This document shows positions 46,880 through 56,468 of a DNA stretch of 64,000 nt, in pieces. Position 1 is the stretch's first letter. Each line of letters starts with the position of its first letter. Location of the stretch: positions 1,798,001 to 1,862,000 of the forward strand of contig NZ_CP087131.1 in NCBI RefSeq assembly GCF_020911865.1, in the 5' to 3' direction. A model generated the notes under the pieces. That model ran no database searches. It was not told the origin of the DNA and worked only from the letters and a program-made list of their open reading frames with translations. Source of the stretch: Chryseobacterium sp. C-71. GTDB taxonomy: Bacteria > Bacteroidota > Bacteroidia > Flavobacteriales > Weeksellaceae. A program made the position numbers and the translations under genes.

Positions 46880-48040
46880 TTAATCTGCAAGAAAAGTTCT
46901 GCTTCGTTTGGCGTGAATCACAGAATCTCTGTCATCAGTATTCTCTGAAACGAAGATGCTTCCGTCTCGTTTTTTACCGATGTAATCTAGTCTGTTGAGA
47001 ACTGAATAAAGATCTTCAAGCGTTTTCATAAATATTTTCACTTTCGCAATGGTTACATCCATATGATTATGATTGTAATCTGTATTGATAACATCTGTGA
47101 AAATAGTTTCAAAATGCCCCTGACTTACATTGCACCATTCGGCAAAATAATTCAGTAATTCTTCCTTTCCGGCTCCCGATCTTGCGTCAATAAAGTTTTT
47201 CAGCACTCTTGCCAAAGCAACAACCGACAGCAACATATTGGCGGGAGGCGTGTGTGGAGAAAGCCATCTGAATCTGTTGATCTCCTGACCAAGATAATTA
47301 AGCGTTTTATCCGCCATCAGCCCCATCATCACTGCTAAAGAATTACTTTGTTTTTTAGCGTGAATTTTTTGTTCAATTTGTACGGCATACAACTCAATTT
47401 GCCCGTAGAAACGGTCGATTTCCACATATAAATCCTGCAATTTTTTTGAACTTGTAATACTTACACAAGGCGGAATATAATCTTCATCAATTCTTGATTC
47501 GCCTGCATTAACCAATATTTTTCCAATTGTTAGATAACCTGTACCAAATCCTAAAGTATTTTTCAGTTCTTTTTCCGGAACAAGATTTAATGAATATTCT
47601 GGTTGTGTATAAGGATATCTTGGTGGGTTTTCTTCCGGATCAGGTTCTCCAAAGGGTGTTCTTTTAAAATGGTTCACCGAAAGGCAAGCCATTAAAACAA
47701 CATTTTCATTATCTTTTATTTCATAAGCCGCCTCCGGATATGGAATAGATAAATTAATCGCTTCAGAGCTTCCGGCTCCTATGTCAATTCTTGACCCACT
47801 TGGCGTGATTGCGTGACATTCTTCAACTTTTATTCTGAGTAGTTTATGATTATCAATGATTAAGCTTAATTTGATGGAGTCATTTACCGGCAATAATCCG
47901 TAGTTGATCATTGATGTATGAATTCCTGTAGCATCTCTCACAGAGTCGCTCACAAAATCCTGAACATCAGCAAAATGGTTTTTATTAATTTTCATCCCGT
48001 CTATCCAGTTTACGGGGAAATGGTTTAGCTTTTCTATCAT
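46880..48040 (-). CDS. tssK: T6SS-iii baseplate adaptor TssK
   Basis: 386 residues. The N-terminal shell domain starts NHFPVNWIDGMKINKNHFADVQDFV, resembling TssK's phage-receptor-binding-like head. A central helical region (LQDLYVEIDRFYGQIELYAVQIEQKI) and a C-terminal domain follow. TssK links the baseplate wedges to the membrane complex, here presumably TssN. It lies 106 bp upstream of tssO. Confidence 0.88.
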   Translation of the reverse strand: MIEKLNHFPVNWIDGMKINKNHFADVQDFVSDSVRDATGIHTSMINYGLLPVNDSIKLSLIIDNHKLLRIKVEECHAITPSGSRIDIGAGSSEAINLSIPYPEAAYEIKDNENVVLMACLSVNHFKRTPFGEPDPEENPPRYPYTQPEYSLNLVPEKELKNTLGFGTGYLTIGKILVNAGESRIDEDYIPPCVSITSSKKLQDLYVEIDRFYGQIELYAVQIEQKIHAKKQSNSLAVMMGLMADKTLNYLGQEINRFRWLSPHTPPANMLLSVVALARVLKNFIDARSGAGKEELLNYFAEWCNVSQGHFETIFTDVINTDYNHNHMDVTIAKVKIFMKTLEDLYSVLNRLDYIGKKRDGSIFVSENTDDRDSVIHAKRSRTFLAD

Positions 48041-48086
48041 GGTGCTTTATTTGTTCTTCTTAAGTTTATTTCTATTCAAGTTGTTA

Positions 48087-48515
48087 TTACTTTTTTCGTT
48101 GAAATGCGAAAGCTATAATTAAAAACAATAAAGAAAATCCTCCTACAATTGTTGTGAACAACCATTGATTTAGAAAACTATTAATTTTGGCTTCCTGCGG
48201 ATTTTCTTTTGAATATACAATCTCAACCTGACTCCCAATAGAATAGGGTTTTGAATTACCCTGTCCCACATTAGATTCTACTTGTATAAGACGGTTTTGT
48301 ATATCTTTAAATTCAAATTTCGGATAGTAATAGGTGGTATTTTTTGTAGTTCTTTTATTTCCGTTTTTTCTGGTTTCTTTTTCTGTGGTAGTTCTATAAG
48401 AAACTACAATTGCTTTTGTTTTAATGGCATTTTCAAGAAATGTATATTTATTATATCCCATATACACGGCAATACCTAAAAGAATTATTCCTATTAATAA
48501 TAAACCTTTGCTCAT
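48087..48515 (-). CDS. DUF3592-domain membrane protein
   Basis: 142 residues with two membrane segments (about 4-20 and 115-137) around a beta-rich loop (AIVVSYRTTTEKETRK, YYYPKFEF, YSIGSQVEIVYSKENPQEAKI), the usual DUF3592 layout. Function unknown. It sits between tssN and tssK on the same strand, so it may be a passenger or an accessory factor. Confidence 0.8.
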   Translation of the reverse strand: MSKGLLLIGIILLGIAVYMGYNKYTFLENAIKTKAIVVSYRTTTEKETRKNGNKRTTKNTTYYYPKFEFKDIQNRLIQVESNVGQGNSKPYSIGSQVEIVYSKENPQEAKINSFLNQWLFTTIVGGFSLLFLIIAFAFQRKK

Positions 48516-48540
48516 TTTATATTTGTGTTTAAAATTTTAT

Positions 48541-49512
48541 TTATTCGCTTGTAACTCTTTCGTTATCTTTTTCTTTATTGTATTCGAAATCAGGCACTTC
48601 ATTAACAATTCTATCTTCCGCAAGCTTCAGTTCATTAGATCTCATACAAAAAATCACACTATTTTCTTCAATTCCATTCATATAAAGGGTAAGATCGGGA
48701 TCTATATATTTGGTTGATTCATACCATTTGGGCTGCAAAAAGAAAACCCAGCTGTAAAGACCGTTTGAACCTTCAATTTCTATTTGATCTTCAGAATGCC
48801 TCTCATTGTAATCTATAACGAAGTTGTAGAATAGTCTTCCGAAATCAACCCTTGTAGGTCCTTTTGCACGATAAACACTACACTTTTTAGCATTATGATC
48901 TTTATCCATTAAAAATGTAAACACCACCAAATCTCTCATTTCTTCATCGCTCACACCTGCCAGTTCTTTATAGTTTTCAGGAAACTGCCATGTCTTATAT
49001 ATTTTGGGAGGAATTGCCATAGCTTTGTTGAAAGTATCATTTAAAAACGTTGGAATAAAGAATACAAGAAAATGTCCCAACATTAAAAATGAGAAATCAA
49101 TACCATTCAAAAAGGTGAAAATAAGGATGAAAGGAATAGCAGAATACATCACTGTTACCAAAGCAAATAGATATTCGGTACCGCTTTTTTTTACTCCGAA
49201 TTTATTGAAATAAGTTCTGTACATCGAGCAATGAATAATCCCAATCACCAATGAGCAAAGCTGATAAAAAACAAATTCGTAAAGATTATTATCCTGAAAA
49301 AGCTTATTAAATCCTAAAAATGCAATGATGGAATAAATAAAAGCTACAGAAAAAAGATAGGTATAAAACCTTCCTTTATATTTCTGTTTAAAATCAGGAA
49401 CTTTTTGTAAAAAGACCATTGTCAGAATAATACTGGCAGCTAAAAAAATTAAAATAGCCGCTAATATTTTCGGATCAAATAAATTAATAAAATATTTTTT
49501 CAATTGTGTCAT
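48541..49512 (-). CDS. tssN: T6SS-iii multi-pass membrane protein TssN
   Basis: 323 residues. Five membrane segments in the first 165 residues, then a soluble, probably cytoplasmic C-terminal domain (WQFPENYKELAGVSDEEMRDLVVFTFLM). This matches TssN, a core inner-membrane component of subtype iii. Start overlaps the tssG end (ATGA). Confidence 0.82.
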   Translation of the reverse strand: MTQLKKYFINLFDPKILAAILIFLAASIILTMVFLQKVPDFKQKYKGRFYTYLFSVAFIYSIIAFLGFNKLFQDNNLYEFVFYQLCSLVIGIIHCSMYRTYFNKFGVKKSGTEYLFALVTVMYSAIPFILIFTFLNGIDFSFLMLGHFLVFFIPTFLNDTFNKAMAIPPKIYKTWQFPENYKELAGVSDEEMRDLVVFTFLMDKDHNAKKCSVYRAKGPTRVDFGRLFYNFVIDYNERHSEDQIEIEGSNGLYSWVFFLQPKWYESTKYIDPDLTLYMNGIEENSVIFCMRSNELKLAEDRIVNEVPDFEYNKEKDNERVTSE

Positions 49513-50450
49513 ATACGTGTGTTATAGCCTAATACTGAGTTTTGTTGTGAACTGAATTCAAAATTTTCTTTTTCATGGGGAAGCAAAATGGTTGTTTTTA
49601 TTTCAACTTCAATCGGGAAAAAGTATTCATAAAAAAGATCAATAAATTTTTTCATAGCACCGTCATGAATATATTCTGAGAAATTAGAATTTACCAAAGG
49701 TCCTATCTGAAGATTAAAATGACTGGAGTAATCATCATAACTGTTACCTGTGATGAGCTCCAACCCCAATCTGACATCTCCCAATGTGATGCTTTGCTCC
49801 TCGTCCAAATATTTCTGATGACCTTTGCTGTTAACACTTACTTTTTCCTCAATCAAAGAAGAAAGTATTTGACAAGCCAAATTGACATCTCCAACTATCT
49901 TGTAAGCATAAGGAAGAATCCTTATAAATTTTGACACCAATATTGGCGGAAGGTCTTTACTGATTCCCCAAAATTCATAGAACATGTCTGGAACCAAAAA
50001 ACCATTCAGCTTAGAAAGAAAATCTTGTTCAAACCCTTCTATCTCTACACCATAGCTGAAAATTTCATTCTCAAAAGGCTGAAAAAAAAGTCTTGCCGCT
50101 TTTTGTTGTTTTTTTTGTACCTGATATTCTTTAATCATTCCATCCACATCCTTTTCAGGAGCATCATTCCTTGCCGCATGGATTAAATTTTGAGGCAACA
50201 TATCATAAAAGCCATCCCTTGAAAGCTCAAGTTTCAGCATCTGAGTAGTATCCAAATCATAATCGGCTACCCCAGCATCCAACACATCAAACCGAAACGC
50301 CCTTGAAAACTGACCTTGCCTAGAGATTACATATTGAACCTCATCTATATCTTTATTTTTAAGGAGGTTATTAATGATAACTTCGGCTCGGATGTCGTGT
50401 TTAAGAGAGGTGATTTGTTTTGAAAGGTTATTGAGTTTTTCCATCATCAT
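49509..50450 (-). CDS. tssG: T6SS-iii baseplate subunit TssG
   Basis: 313 residues. The RAEVIINNLLKNKDIDEVQYVISRQGQFSRAF region, the KSNYD-type central part and RLGLELITGNSYDDYSSHFNLQIGPL resemble TssG. It forms the baseplate wedge with TssF. Three consecutive ATG codons begin the frame right at the stop of the NlpC/P60 gene (TAATG-type overlap). Confidence 0.82.
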   Translation of the reverse strand: MMMEKLNNLSKQITSLKHDIRAEVIINNLLKNKDIDEVQYVISRQGQFSRAFRFDVLDAGVADYDLDTTQMLKLELSRDGFYDMLPQNLIHAARNDAPEKDVDGMIKEYQVQKKQQKAARLFFQPFENEIFSYGVEIEGFEQDFLSKLNGFLVPDMFYEFWGISKDLPPILVSKFIRILPYAYKIVGDVNLACQILSSLIEEKVSVNSKGHQKYLDEEQSITLGDVRLGLELITGNSYDDYSSHFNLQIGPLVNSNFSEYIHDGAMKKFIDLFYEYFFPIEVEIKTTILLPHEKENFEFSSQQNSVLGYNTRI

Positions 50451-51100
50451 TAGTTTTTAGGTTTCAATCTTCCAGCTGCCACATATCTTAGCTGAAAGTA
50501 CTCGTCATTGAAATCATAAATATTGAGTCCGGTCGCTGTACAAGCCAAAATCCTATCATTATGAAGATAAATTCCAACATCTGAAATTGGGTGCGCTTTA
50601 TCATATCTAAAGAATAAGATATCACCTTCTTTCAAAAAAGTTCTTCCTGTAAAAAGCTGAATCAATTTTGATCGGAAAATCCCGTCCGGTGTTTTTTGGA
50701 AGGTTTCGCCATAAACATCACCGTATAATGACTGAACAAAATAAGAACAGTCTACACCCAATTTTTCTTCTAATGACTGCTTTTTGTAGGGCGTTCCAAT
50801 CCATCTGTCAATATAAGAGTAAAGGCTATAATTTGTAACTTCCTTTGGCATCACTTCCATAATGATAGAATATTTTTCTTTAACCCGGAGTTCTTCGTCA
50901 CTCAGTTTTTCAATATTGTCATCAACATTGGTGTACTGAGAATCAACCTTGCCCTTTATCCCAGAAGCTGAATTTTCATAAGAGTCTGAAGAAAAGTTAT
51001 AGGGAATTTCCTTGATATAAGTTTTACTGCTGCAGGAAATCATACCAAGACCCGCTAACAAACAAAATGCAATATGTTTATAACTAAATTGTTTCATCAT
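50450..51100 (-). CDS. NlpC/P60-like lipoprotein in T6SS operon, probably catalytically inactive
   Basis: 216 residues. Lipobox GMISC (Cys23), then an NlpC/P60 fold from about 90. The catalytic Cys is present at 118 in GVDCSYFVQSLYGDVYG. The position that normally carries catalytic His (HVGIYL) reads DVGIYL (Asp174), and the usual downstream His is absent (RILACTATG). His170 and His180 lie nearby but out of register. The family cleaves peptidoglycan peptides; this member may instead only bind cell wall. As an envelope lipoprotein it could fill the TssQ role, though that is a guess. It starts 18 bp after clpV. Confidence 0.8.
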   Translation of the reverse strand: MMKQFSYKHIAFCLLAGLGMISCSSKTYIKEIPYNFSSDSYENSASGIKGKVDSQYTNVDDNIEKLSDEELRVKEKYSIIMEVMPKEVTNYSLYSYIDRWIGTPYKKQSLEEKLGVDCSYFVQSLYGDVYGETFQKTPDGIFRSKLIQLFTGRTFLKEGDILFFRYDKAHPISDVGIYLHNDRILACTATGLNIYDFNDEYFQLRYVAAGRLKPKN

Positions 51101-51118
51101 AAATATTTTTATACCCTT

Positions 51119-53590
51119 CTACATTTTCTTCCAAACCAATTCCTGCTCAACGAGAGAAACTTCAATATCATCGCCGTCCTTAAATTCACCAGCAACTATC
51201 TTCTTAGCCAAAGGTCTTCTCAATCTTCCTCTGATAACGCCTTTCAGCGGTCTTGCTCCGTATTTGATATCATATCCTTCAATTGACAAATATTCTTTGG
51301 CCTCCTGAGTAATATTTAAATTAATATTAAGCCCTTTTGCCAGGTCTAAAAGCTCTTTCTTTAAATGAATTTCAAAGATTTTCAATGCGTTATCCTTACT
51401 GATTGGCGCAAAAGGAATAGTTTCTGTAAGTCTTCCCAAAAATTCGGGACGGAAAAACCGGCTCATCATTTCCAATAGTTTTGAAGATTGAGGAATTTCT
51501 CCTTTTCCGAAAGATTCGACAATAAACTCGGAACCGATATTTGAAGTGAAGAGAATAATAGCATTAGAAAAATCTCCTTCTTTCCCCAATCGGTCATGAA
51601 GTTTCCCTTCATCCATAATCTGAAGAAAAACATCGAAAACAGAAGCATGAGCTTTTTCAATTTCATCAAAAAGAACTATAGAATAAGGCTTTTGCCTGAT
51701 TTTATTCACCAAAAGTCCACCTTCTTCATAACCGACATATCCGGGAGGCGCACCATATAGCAACGCAGCAGAATGCTCTTCCTTAAACTCTGACATATCG
51801 AAACGGATAATGGCATTTTCATCCTGAAAAAGAAATTCAGCTAAAGATTTCGCAAGTTCAGTTTTTCCAGTTCCTGTAGGTCCAAGGAAAAAGAAGGAAC
51901 CAATCGGCTGTCCGGCTTTAGTCAATCCTGAACGGGTTTCCAGAACTGCTTCCGAAACAATCGTAATGGCGTGGTCTTGTCCAACGACTCTTTTCGCAAG
52001 AACGCCTTCCATCTCATTGAGTCTTTGTTTTTCTTCTTCTTTAAGTTTACCAATTGGGATATTTGTCTTTTGCGAAATAATTAAAGCCAAATCGAAATCA
52101 TTAATATGGGTTCTTTTTTCCTGCGCAATTTTTTCGGTCTTCTCGATCAGAATTCTGGAAAAACTCAACAATTCATCAGTATCTTTAAACTCAGGAAGTT
52201 CTTTTTCTTCTTCGCCGGAATCGGCTGTACTGATGAGGTATTTTGTTTTTTCAACCAAATCTTTAATAAGCCAGTCGGCATGCATTCTTCGTTCGTCTTC
52301 AAGATAATTATTCGTATTGTCTTCGAGATGAATGATTCTTGTCACAAGATGATTTCTTTCCTTTAAAAAAGATTCTCCAGCGGTTTTTAAAACAGACATC
52401 GTATGGTCAATCAGGTCAATTGCAGAAGCAGGAAGACTTTTCTCCTTCATATATCTTTGTGAAAGACGAATGGCTTCCTTCATTGTCTGATCATCGATAC
52501 CGATCTTATGATGAATCTGATAATCTTCCAACGTCTGCTTCAACATTCTGAAATGAATTTCATCCGTGCTTTCTTCCAGTTTCAGAATCTCAAACATTCC
52601 TGCGAGACCTTGTTCTTTTTCAATTTTCTTGGTGTATTCTTCGATAGTAGAAGTTGCAATCAAGGTAAGGCCATTGGAAAGTTCACTTTTCAACAGATTT
52701 ACAATACCGGAATCTGAACCGTGACTACCAAATAAAGAATGGATCTCTTCTATTATCAAAACAGATTTTGGAATCGCCTTCAATTCCTGAGCGATATTTT
52801 TAATGCGGTCTTCGATTTCTCCTTTGTAGGAAGCACCTGCAATGAGAGCACCCATATCAAGCTCGAAAACTTCCAATCCACTGAGGATATCTGGAATTTG
52901 TTTTAATAAGACCTTTTGTACAAAACCTTCTATAAGAGCGGTTTTGCCAATACCGTGATCACCAATGATCAACACATTTTGTTTGCTGTATCTGCAAAGG
53001 ATCTCAGTGATTTTATTGATTTCTGTATCTCTTCCAACAAGGAGTTCTTTCTTGTTTTTTTTCTCGATTTTATCTTTTGTATTGATGCAATATTTTTGAA
53101 TAAAGCCTTTGCTTGTTTTTTTGGCAGTTTCTATCGTCCTTGTCATGTTATCTTCTCCAAATAAGGATACATCTTTTAGCAGTTCATTTCTCGTTACAGG
53201 AAAGGTTTTCATCTGGTCAAAGCTAAAGGCCACACCAGGAGAACTGATTGCAGTCATTACAGCGAAAAGTGATATTTCCTGTTCGCCTAAAATTTCTCTT
53301 ATCTGGTCTGCTTCTGCGAAAATCTCGTCAATGATCTCATCAGGTTCACAAGAATATCTGTTGGGCGATTTTGGCAATTCTTCTATACGAACTTCTGCCC
53401 ATTCTTCCAGATAAAAAACATCAATTCCAAGATTTTCTAAATGTTTCAATAAAGACAAATCTCTGTTGAGCATAGCTTTTATAAGGTGCGCTCCCGTAAA
53501 AGTGGCATTAAGATTTTCCCGACCTATCTTTTGTACAATATTGAGGGACTTGGTGACCTCCTGACTATAGGTTATTTCTTCTTGGTTCAT
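51119..53590 (-). CDS. tssH: T6SS AAA+ ATPase ClpV (TssH)
   Basis: 823 residues. An N-terminal Clp domain (1-145, ATFTGAHLIKAMLNRDLSLLKHLENLG), AAA1 with Walker A GDHGIGKT (about 210) and Walker B LIIEEIH, a middle coiled domain, and AAA2 with GPTGTGKTEL (about 570) and IVLFDEIEKAH. It disassembles the contracted sheath so that TssB/C can be reused. It follows the PKD gene by 26 bp. Confidence 0.93.
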   Translation of the reverse strand: MNQEEITYSQEVTKSLNIVQKIGRENLNATFTGAHLIKAMLNRDLSLLKHLENLGIDVFYLEEWAEVRIEELPKSPNRYSCEPDEIIDEIFAEADQIREILGEQEISLFAVMTAISSPGVAFSFDQMKTFPVTRNELLKDVSLFGEDNMTRTIETAKKTSKGFIQKYCINTKDKIEKKNKKELLVGRDTEINKITEILCRYSKQNVLIIGDHGIGKTALIEGFVQKVLLKQIPDILSGLEVFELDMGALIAGASYKGEIEDRIKNIAQELKAIPKSVLIIEEIHSLFGSHGSDSGIVNLLKSELSNGLTLIATSTIEEYTKKIEKEQGLAGMFEILKLEESTDEIHFRMLKQTLEDYQIHHKIGIDDQTMKEAIRLSQRYMKEKSLPASAIDLIDHTMSVLKTAGESFLKERNHLVTRIIHLEDNTNNYLEDERRMHADWLIKDLVEKTKYLISTADSGEEEKELPEFKDTDELLSFSRILIEKTEKIAQEKRTHINDFDLALIISQKTNIPIGKLKEEEKQRLNEMEGVLAKRVVGQDHAITIVSEAVLETRSGLTKAGQPIGSFFFLGPTGTGKTELAKSLAEFLFQDENAIIRFDMSEFKEEHSAALLYGAPPGYVGYEEGGLLVNKIRQKPYSIVLFDEIEKAHASVFDVFLQIMDEGKLHDRLGKEGDFSNAIILFTSNIGSEFIVESFGKGEIPQSSKLLEMMSRFFRPEFLGRLTETIPFAPISKDNALKIFEIHLKKELLDLAKGLNINLNITQEAKEYLSIEGYDIKYGARPLKGVIRGRLRRPLAKKIVAGEFKDGDDIEVSLVEQELVWKKM

Positions 53591-53616
53591 TAGTGGTTAT
53601 TTGAGCTTTTGTATTT

Positions 53617-54681
53617 TTACTCCTTCATCCAAACCATATATTTCTTCACTTTATATTGAATATTCAGGTTTTGGATGCAGTTTTTTTGGTCTTTGTTAAT
53701 TCTTAGTGCCGTAATTTTTATTTTCTTACCAGCAATCAACTGGCAGAACTGCTCAAAAGGAATTAATTTTTTATCATTTGCAACGACAGGAATATCATAT
53801 CTACCACAGAGATAATCCTTGAAATCATCTTTCGTTTTGAGCTGGGCTGCAACCTGATTAAGCAATAACTGAAGTTGCTCGTTGGAAATCTCCGGGGCTT
53901 TATTTTCGACAGAAATCGAATCCTTTTTCAATTTAGATTTTGGAGACACAGGAATATATTGCAGCATATCCACCAATGGATCTTTTTGAGCATTACCTAC
54001 AGGAAGAGAAAAGGCAACGTGAGGTTTTTCAAACTCATAAGACTTCATATCTATTTTCTGTTTGGCCTTGATTGTTTTCGGTGCTACATAAATCGTTTTA
54101 ACAGCGGTGTGTTCCACATCACCATTTACAATAAGCGTTATCTTTTTTTCACCAATTGATTTGAATTTGTATGAAGGATTTTTATCAAGCGCATCTGTTC
54201 CACCGTTTTCTCCAAAACTCCATTCCCAGGACTCTCCATCTTCTTTATCCGCATCGAATGAAATTAATTCACCGACGGTAACAACATTTGGACTTTTTAT
54301 AATAGGTAAATAACCTGTTTGTTGGCTGATGCTGGAAATGGTTATAAGCTTTTCGTGAACACAATTACCGTTAATTTTCAATTTAACAATATAATCTCCT
54401 GGTTTTTTGTATTTATGAAGTGTTCTTTGCCTAAAATCTACTGCTGTACTGTCACCAAAATCCCATTCCCAAGATTTGGCACCATCAGTATTGTCATAGA
54501 ATTCTACCACACGATTAATCATAAATTCATCTGAGTGGATAATATATTTAGCATTTTCACAATCTACATGTCTTGAATATTGAAAGGAAAAAACAAGTAA
54601 ACTTAATAATAAAAGAATCCCTAAACTGAGATAGACTTTAGAATCAATATTATGGAGTAGATTGGTATTATTTTTTTTCAT
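53617..54681 (-). CDS. T6SS-iii-associated PKD-domain membrane protein
   Basis: 354 residues from the Met at 54681 (MKKNNTNLLHNIDSKVYLSL). The longer frame to 54726 would contain the promoter and is not used. A short cytoplasmic tail and one membrane segment (about 17-36, LGILLLLSLLVFSFQY) are followed by two periplasmic PKD domains with WEWDFGDS and WEWSFGENGG, then a C-terminal domain (about 250-354). It is first gene of the T6SS operon. It may be an envelope component acting with TssN and TssO, since TssJLM do not exist in this subtype. Confidence 0.78.
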   Translation of the reverse strand: MKKNNTNLLHNIDSKVYLSLGILLLLSLLVFSFQYSRHVDCENAKYIIHSDEFMINRVVEFYDNTDGAKSWEWDFGDSTAVDFRQRTLHKYKKPGDYIVKLKINGNCVHEKLITISSISQQTGYLPIIKSPNVVTVGELISFDADKEDGESWEWSFGENGGTDALDKNPSYKFKSIGEKKITLIVNGDVEHTAVKTIYVAPKTIKAKQKIDMKSYEFEKPHVAFSLPVGNAQKDPLVDMLQYIPVSPKSKLKKDSISVENKAPEISNEQLQLLLNQVAAQLKTKDDFKDYLCGRYDIPVVANDKKLIPFEQFCQLIAGKKIKITALRINKDQKNCIQNLNIQYKVKKYMVWMKE

Positions 54682-54700
54682 CTTGCATTTGTGTTCGTTA

Positions 54701-54731
54701 CAAATATAAGTGTTTTTAGAATACAAACAAG
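54701..54731 (-). promoter_or_regulatory. Promoter of the T6SS-iii operon
   Basis: TATATTTG (54708-54701) with CTTG (54731-54728) 19 bases upstream. Transcription would start near 54694, 13 nt before the ATG at 54681. This shows the longer open frame to 54726 is not the real start. Confidence 0.6.
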
Positions 54732-55121
54732 TGATTTACAACACATTAACAAAATACATAAAAACCCATTTTTTCAATTTTCAAAAAAATAATTGTAAAT
54801 AATTCACAAACAAATATCATAAATTCATTATTACATGAAATAACTTAGTGTAAATTCATTATTACTAAATCTAATTTTTACTTTTTTCTAATTTTTTTTG
54901 CATTTTAATATGCAAATCATATCTTTAAAAGTCAAATACACTGCGCAAAAAACTTCCGGTTAATTACTTCAATTAATTTTTGCTGGAAAATTTATAGTCT
55001 TATTCTAAACCTTAAAAAATTGCCCTAAAAAGGTTTGCATCAAAAAAACTGAGTCCTGAAGTTTTTCTCCCTTTTTGCAAAAAAGGCAAGATTGTCTTTG
55101 TAGTACAACTTGAAATGAACT
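54732..55121. other. AT-rich intergenic region upstream of the T6SS operon
   Basis: No gene or RNA recognised. It lies between the T6SS promoter and the left end of a decayed IS3 element. Confidence 0.4.
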
Positions 55122-55149
55122 TGCAACTATTTTTGAGACAAAATTTATA

Positions 55150-55950
55150 TACTCTTTATGCTACATTTTTAGATTGATTAGACATTAAATTTTGATAGAC
55201 AAGTTCAGTTTTCAGAGTTTAAAAAACTCTCCGCTACAGCATTATCATAGCAATTTCCCTTTCCACTCATGCTTCGGGTAATGTTTTTTCCTACCATTGA
55301 AGTAAATTCTGTGCACGCATATTGTATTCCCCTGTCCGAATGGAAAATTAAATTGTCATGATCCTGTAAAGGACGGTGAGGCCGTGCCATTTTCAAGGCG
55401 GCAATACTAGTATCCTGAGCCTTCATCGTCTCACTCAATGACCAACCTATAACCTTTCTGTCAAACAGATCAATGACCGTAGTGAGATACAGCCAACCCT
55501 GACCTGTACGGATATAGTTAATATCAGAGACCCAGACCTCTTTGTTGTTTTTAACCTGAAAATTTTGATTCAGATAATTCTCTACAACAGGCTATCAGTG
55601 AGAAGAGTTAGTGGTTTTCTTAATTTTTTTCTTCACGATAATTCTCAGGTCACGTTCTCTCATCAGTTTGGCAACAAAAGGACGTGAGGCTTTCATTCAC
55701 TTTGCTTCCAGTTCTTCGGTTATTCGCGGACTTCCATATCTGCCACGACTCCAATGATAAATACTGAAGATCTATGAAGATAAAATAGCTCTTCTTTCTG
55801 ATCGTTTGGTAGATTTTCCTTTCTTCCAATGATAGAAGCTACTCCTGATTACCTTTAATACCCCACACATCTTCACGACAGGAAATACATTAGCGTGTTC
55901 TTTGATAAATTTATATCTTACCCGTCTCTCTTGGAGAAGATGCCTACCAC
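55150..55950 (-). pseudogene. IS3-family OrfB relic
   Basis: Readable pieces include KFIKEHANVFPVVKMCGVLK, YGSPRITEELE, VWVSDINYIRTGQGWLYLTT and HSDRGIQYACTEF then NAVAESF. Stops and frame changes interrupt them. After ESF a 2-base loss shifts frame, and the C-terminal RRH region is deleted so that TELVYQN runs straight into a short SKNVA-like end. Non-functional. Confidence 0.75.
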
Positions 55951-55956
55951 CTTTTT

Positions 55957-56208
55957 TTAAACATCACTTTCTAGCCTTGTTTCTTCAAGTTCCTTGCGAG
56001 GTCTCAAAAGCTCTTCTCCTATGGGATCGGAGGGAATTTTTTTTTCCTTCGTAAGCTTACCTTCTTTGTGAAGCTTTCTCCAATTGACTAAACTTTCTTT
56101 GCAAATCCCCAATTCTTAAGCCACTAAGGATACATTGCCTCACTGTTCGCTTAAAGCTACTGCTTGGATCTTAAACTCTAAACTGTAATTTTTTCTGATC
56201 TTTTTCAT
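55957..56208 (-). pseudogene. IS3-family OrfA relic
   Basis: 84 codons from ATG 56208 (MKKIRKNYSLEFKIQAVALS) to a stop at 55957, broken by two in-frame stops (after SEQ and after VSLVA). Reading through them gives a normal HTH protein (GNVSLVA.ELGICKESLVNWRK). Confidence 0.75.
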
Positions 56209-56468
56209 ACTCTTAAAGTTAAAGAGTATAAGAATTGGGGCCTAACAAAGTTAGCAACTCCTAAAACTTCAGATTACAACTTCGAGGCGTAAGAGATAAA
56301 GCATTTTTTCTTTTCAGATTGTCTAAACTTTTTGCCTAATCCCCAAGTTTTGATACTGATCCCTTTTTATTTGTATTATTATGATATTTTTTGATATATC
56401 ATAAATACAAAAAAGCCTTTAAATATTACTATTTAAAGGCTTTTGATATTTTTTAGTTTCTCAACTTG

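Larger units (their letters stand above)
55122..56256 (-). mobile_element. Decayed IS3-family element
   Basis: About 1,135 bp with terminal inverted similarity (left TGCAACT...TATACTCTTTA; right, read inward, TGCTAACT...TATACTCTTTA). It carries orfA and orfB relics on the minus strand with several stops and frameshifts. It is a different subgroup from the copy at 39.3 kb and more decayed. Confidence 0.7.

Noticed and set aside
54682..54726. N-terminal extension of the PKD-domain protein (MYSKNTYICNEHKCK)
   Set aside because: The T6SS promoter -7 box lies inside this stretch, so it is probably not transcribed; the Met at 54681 followed by a membrane segment is preferred.
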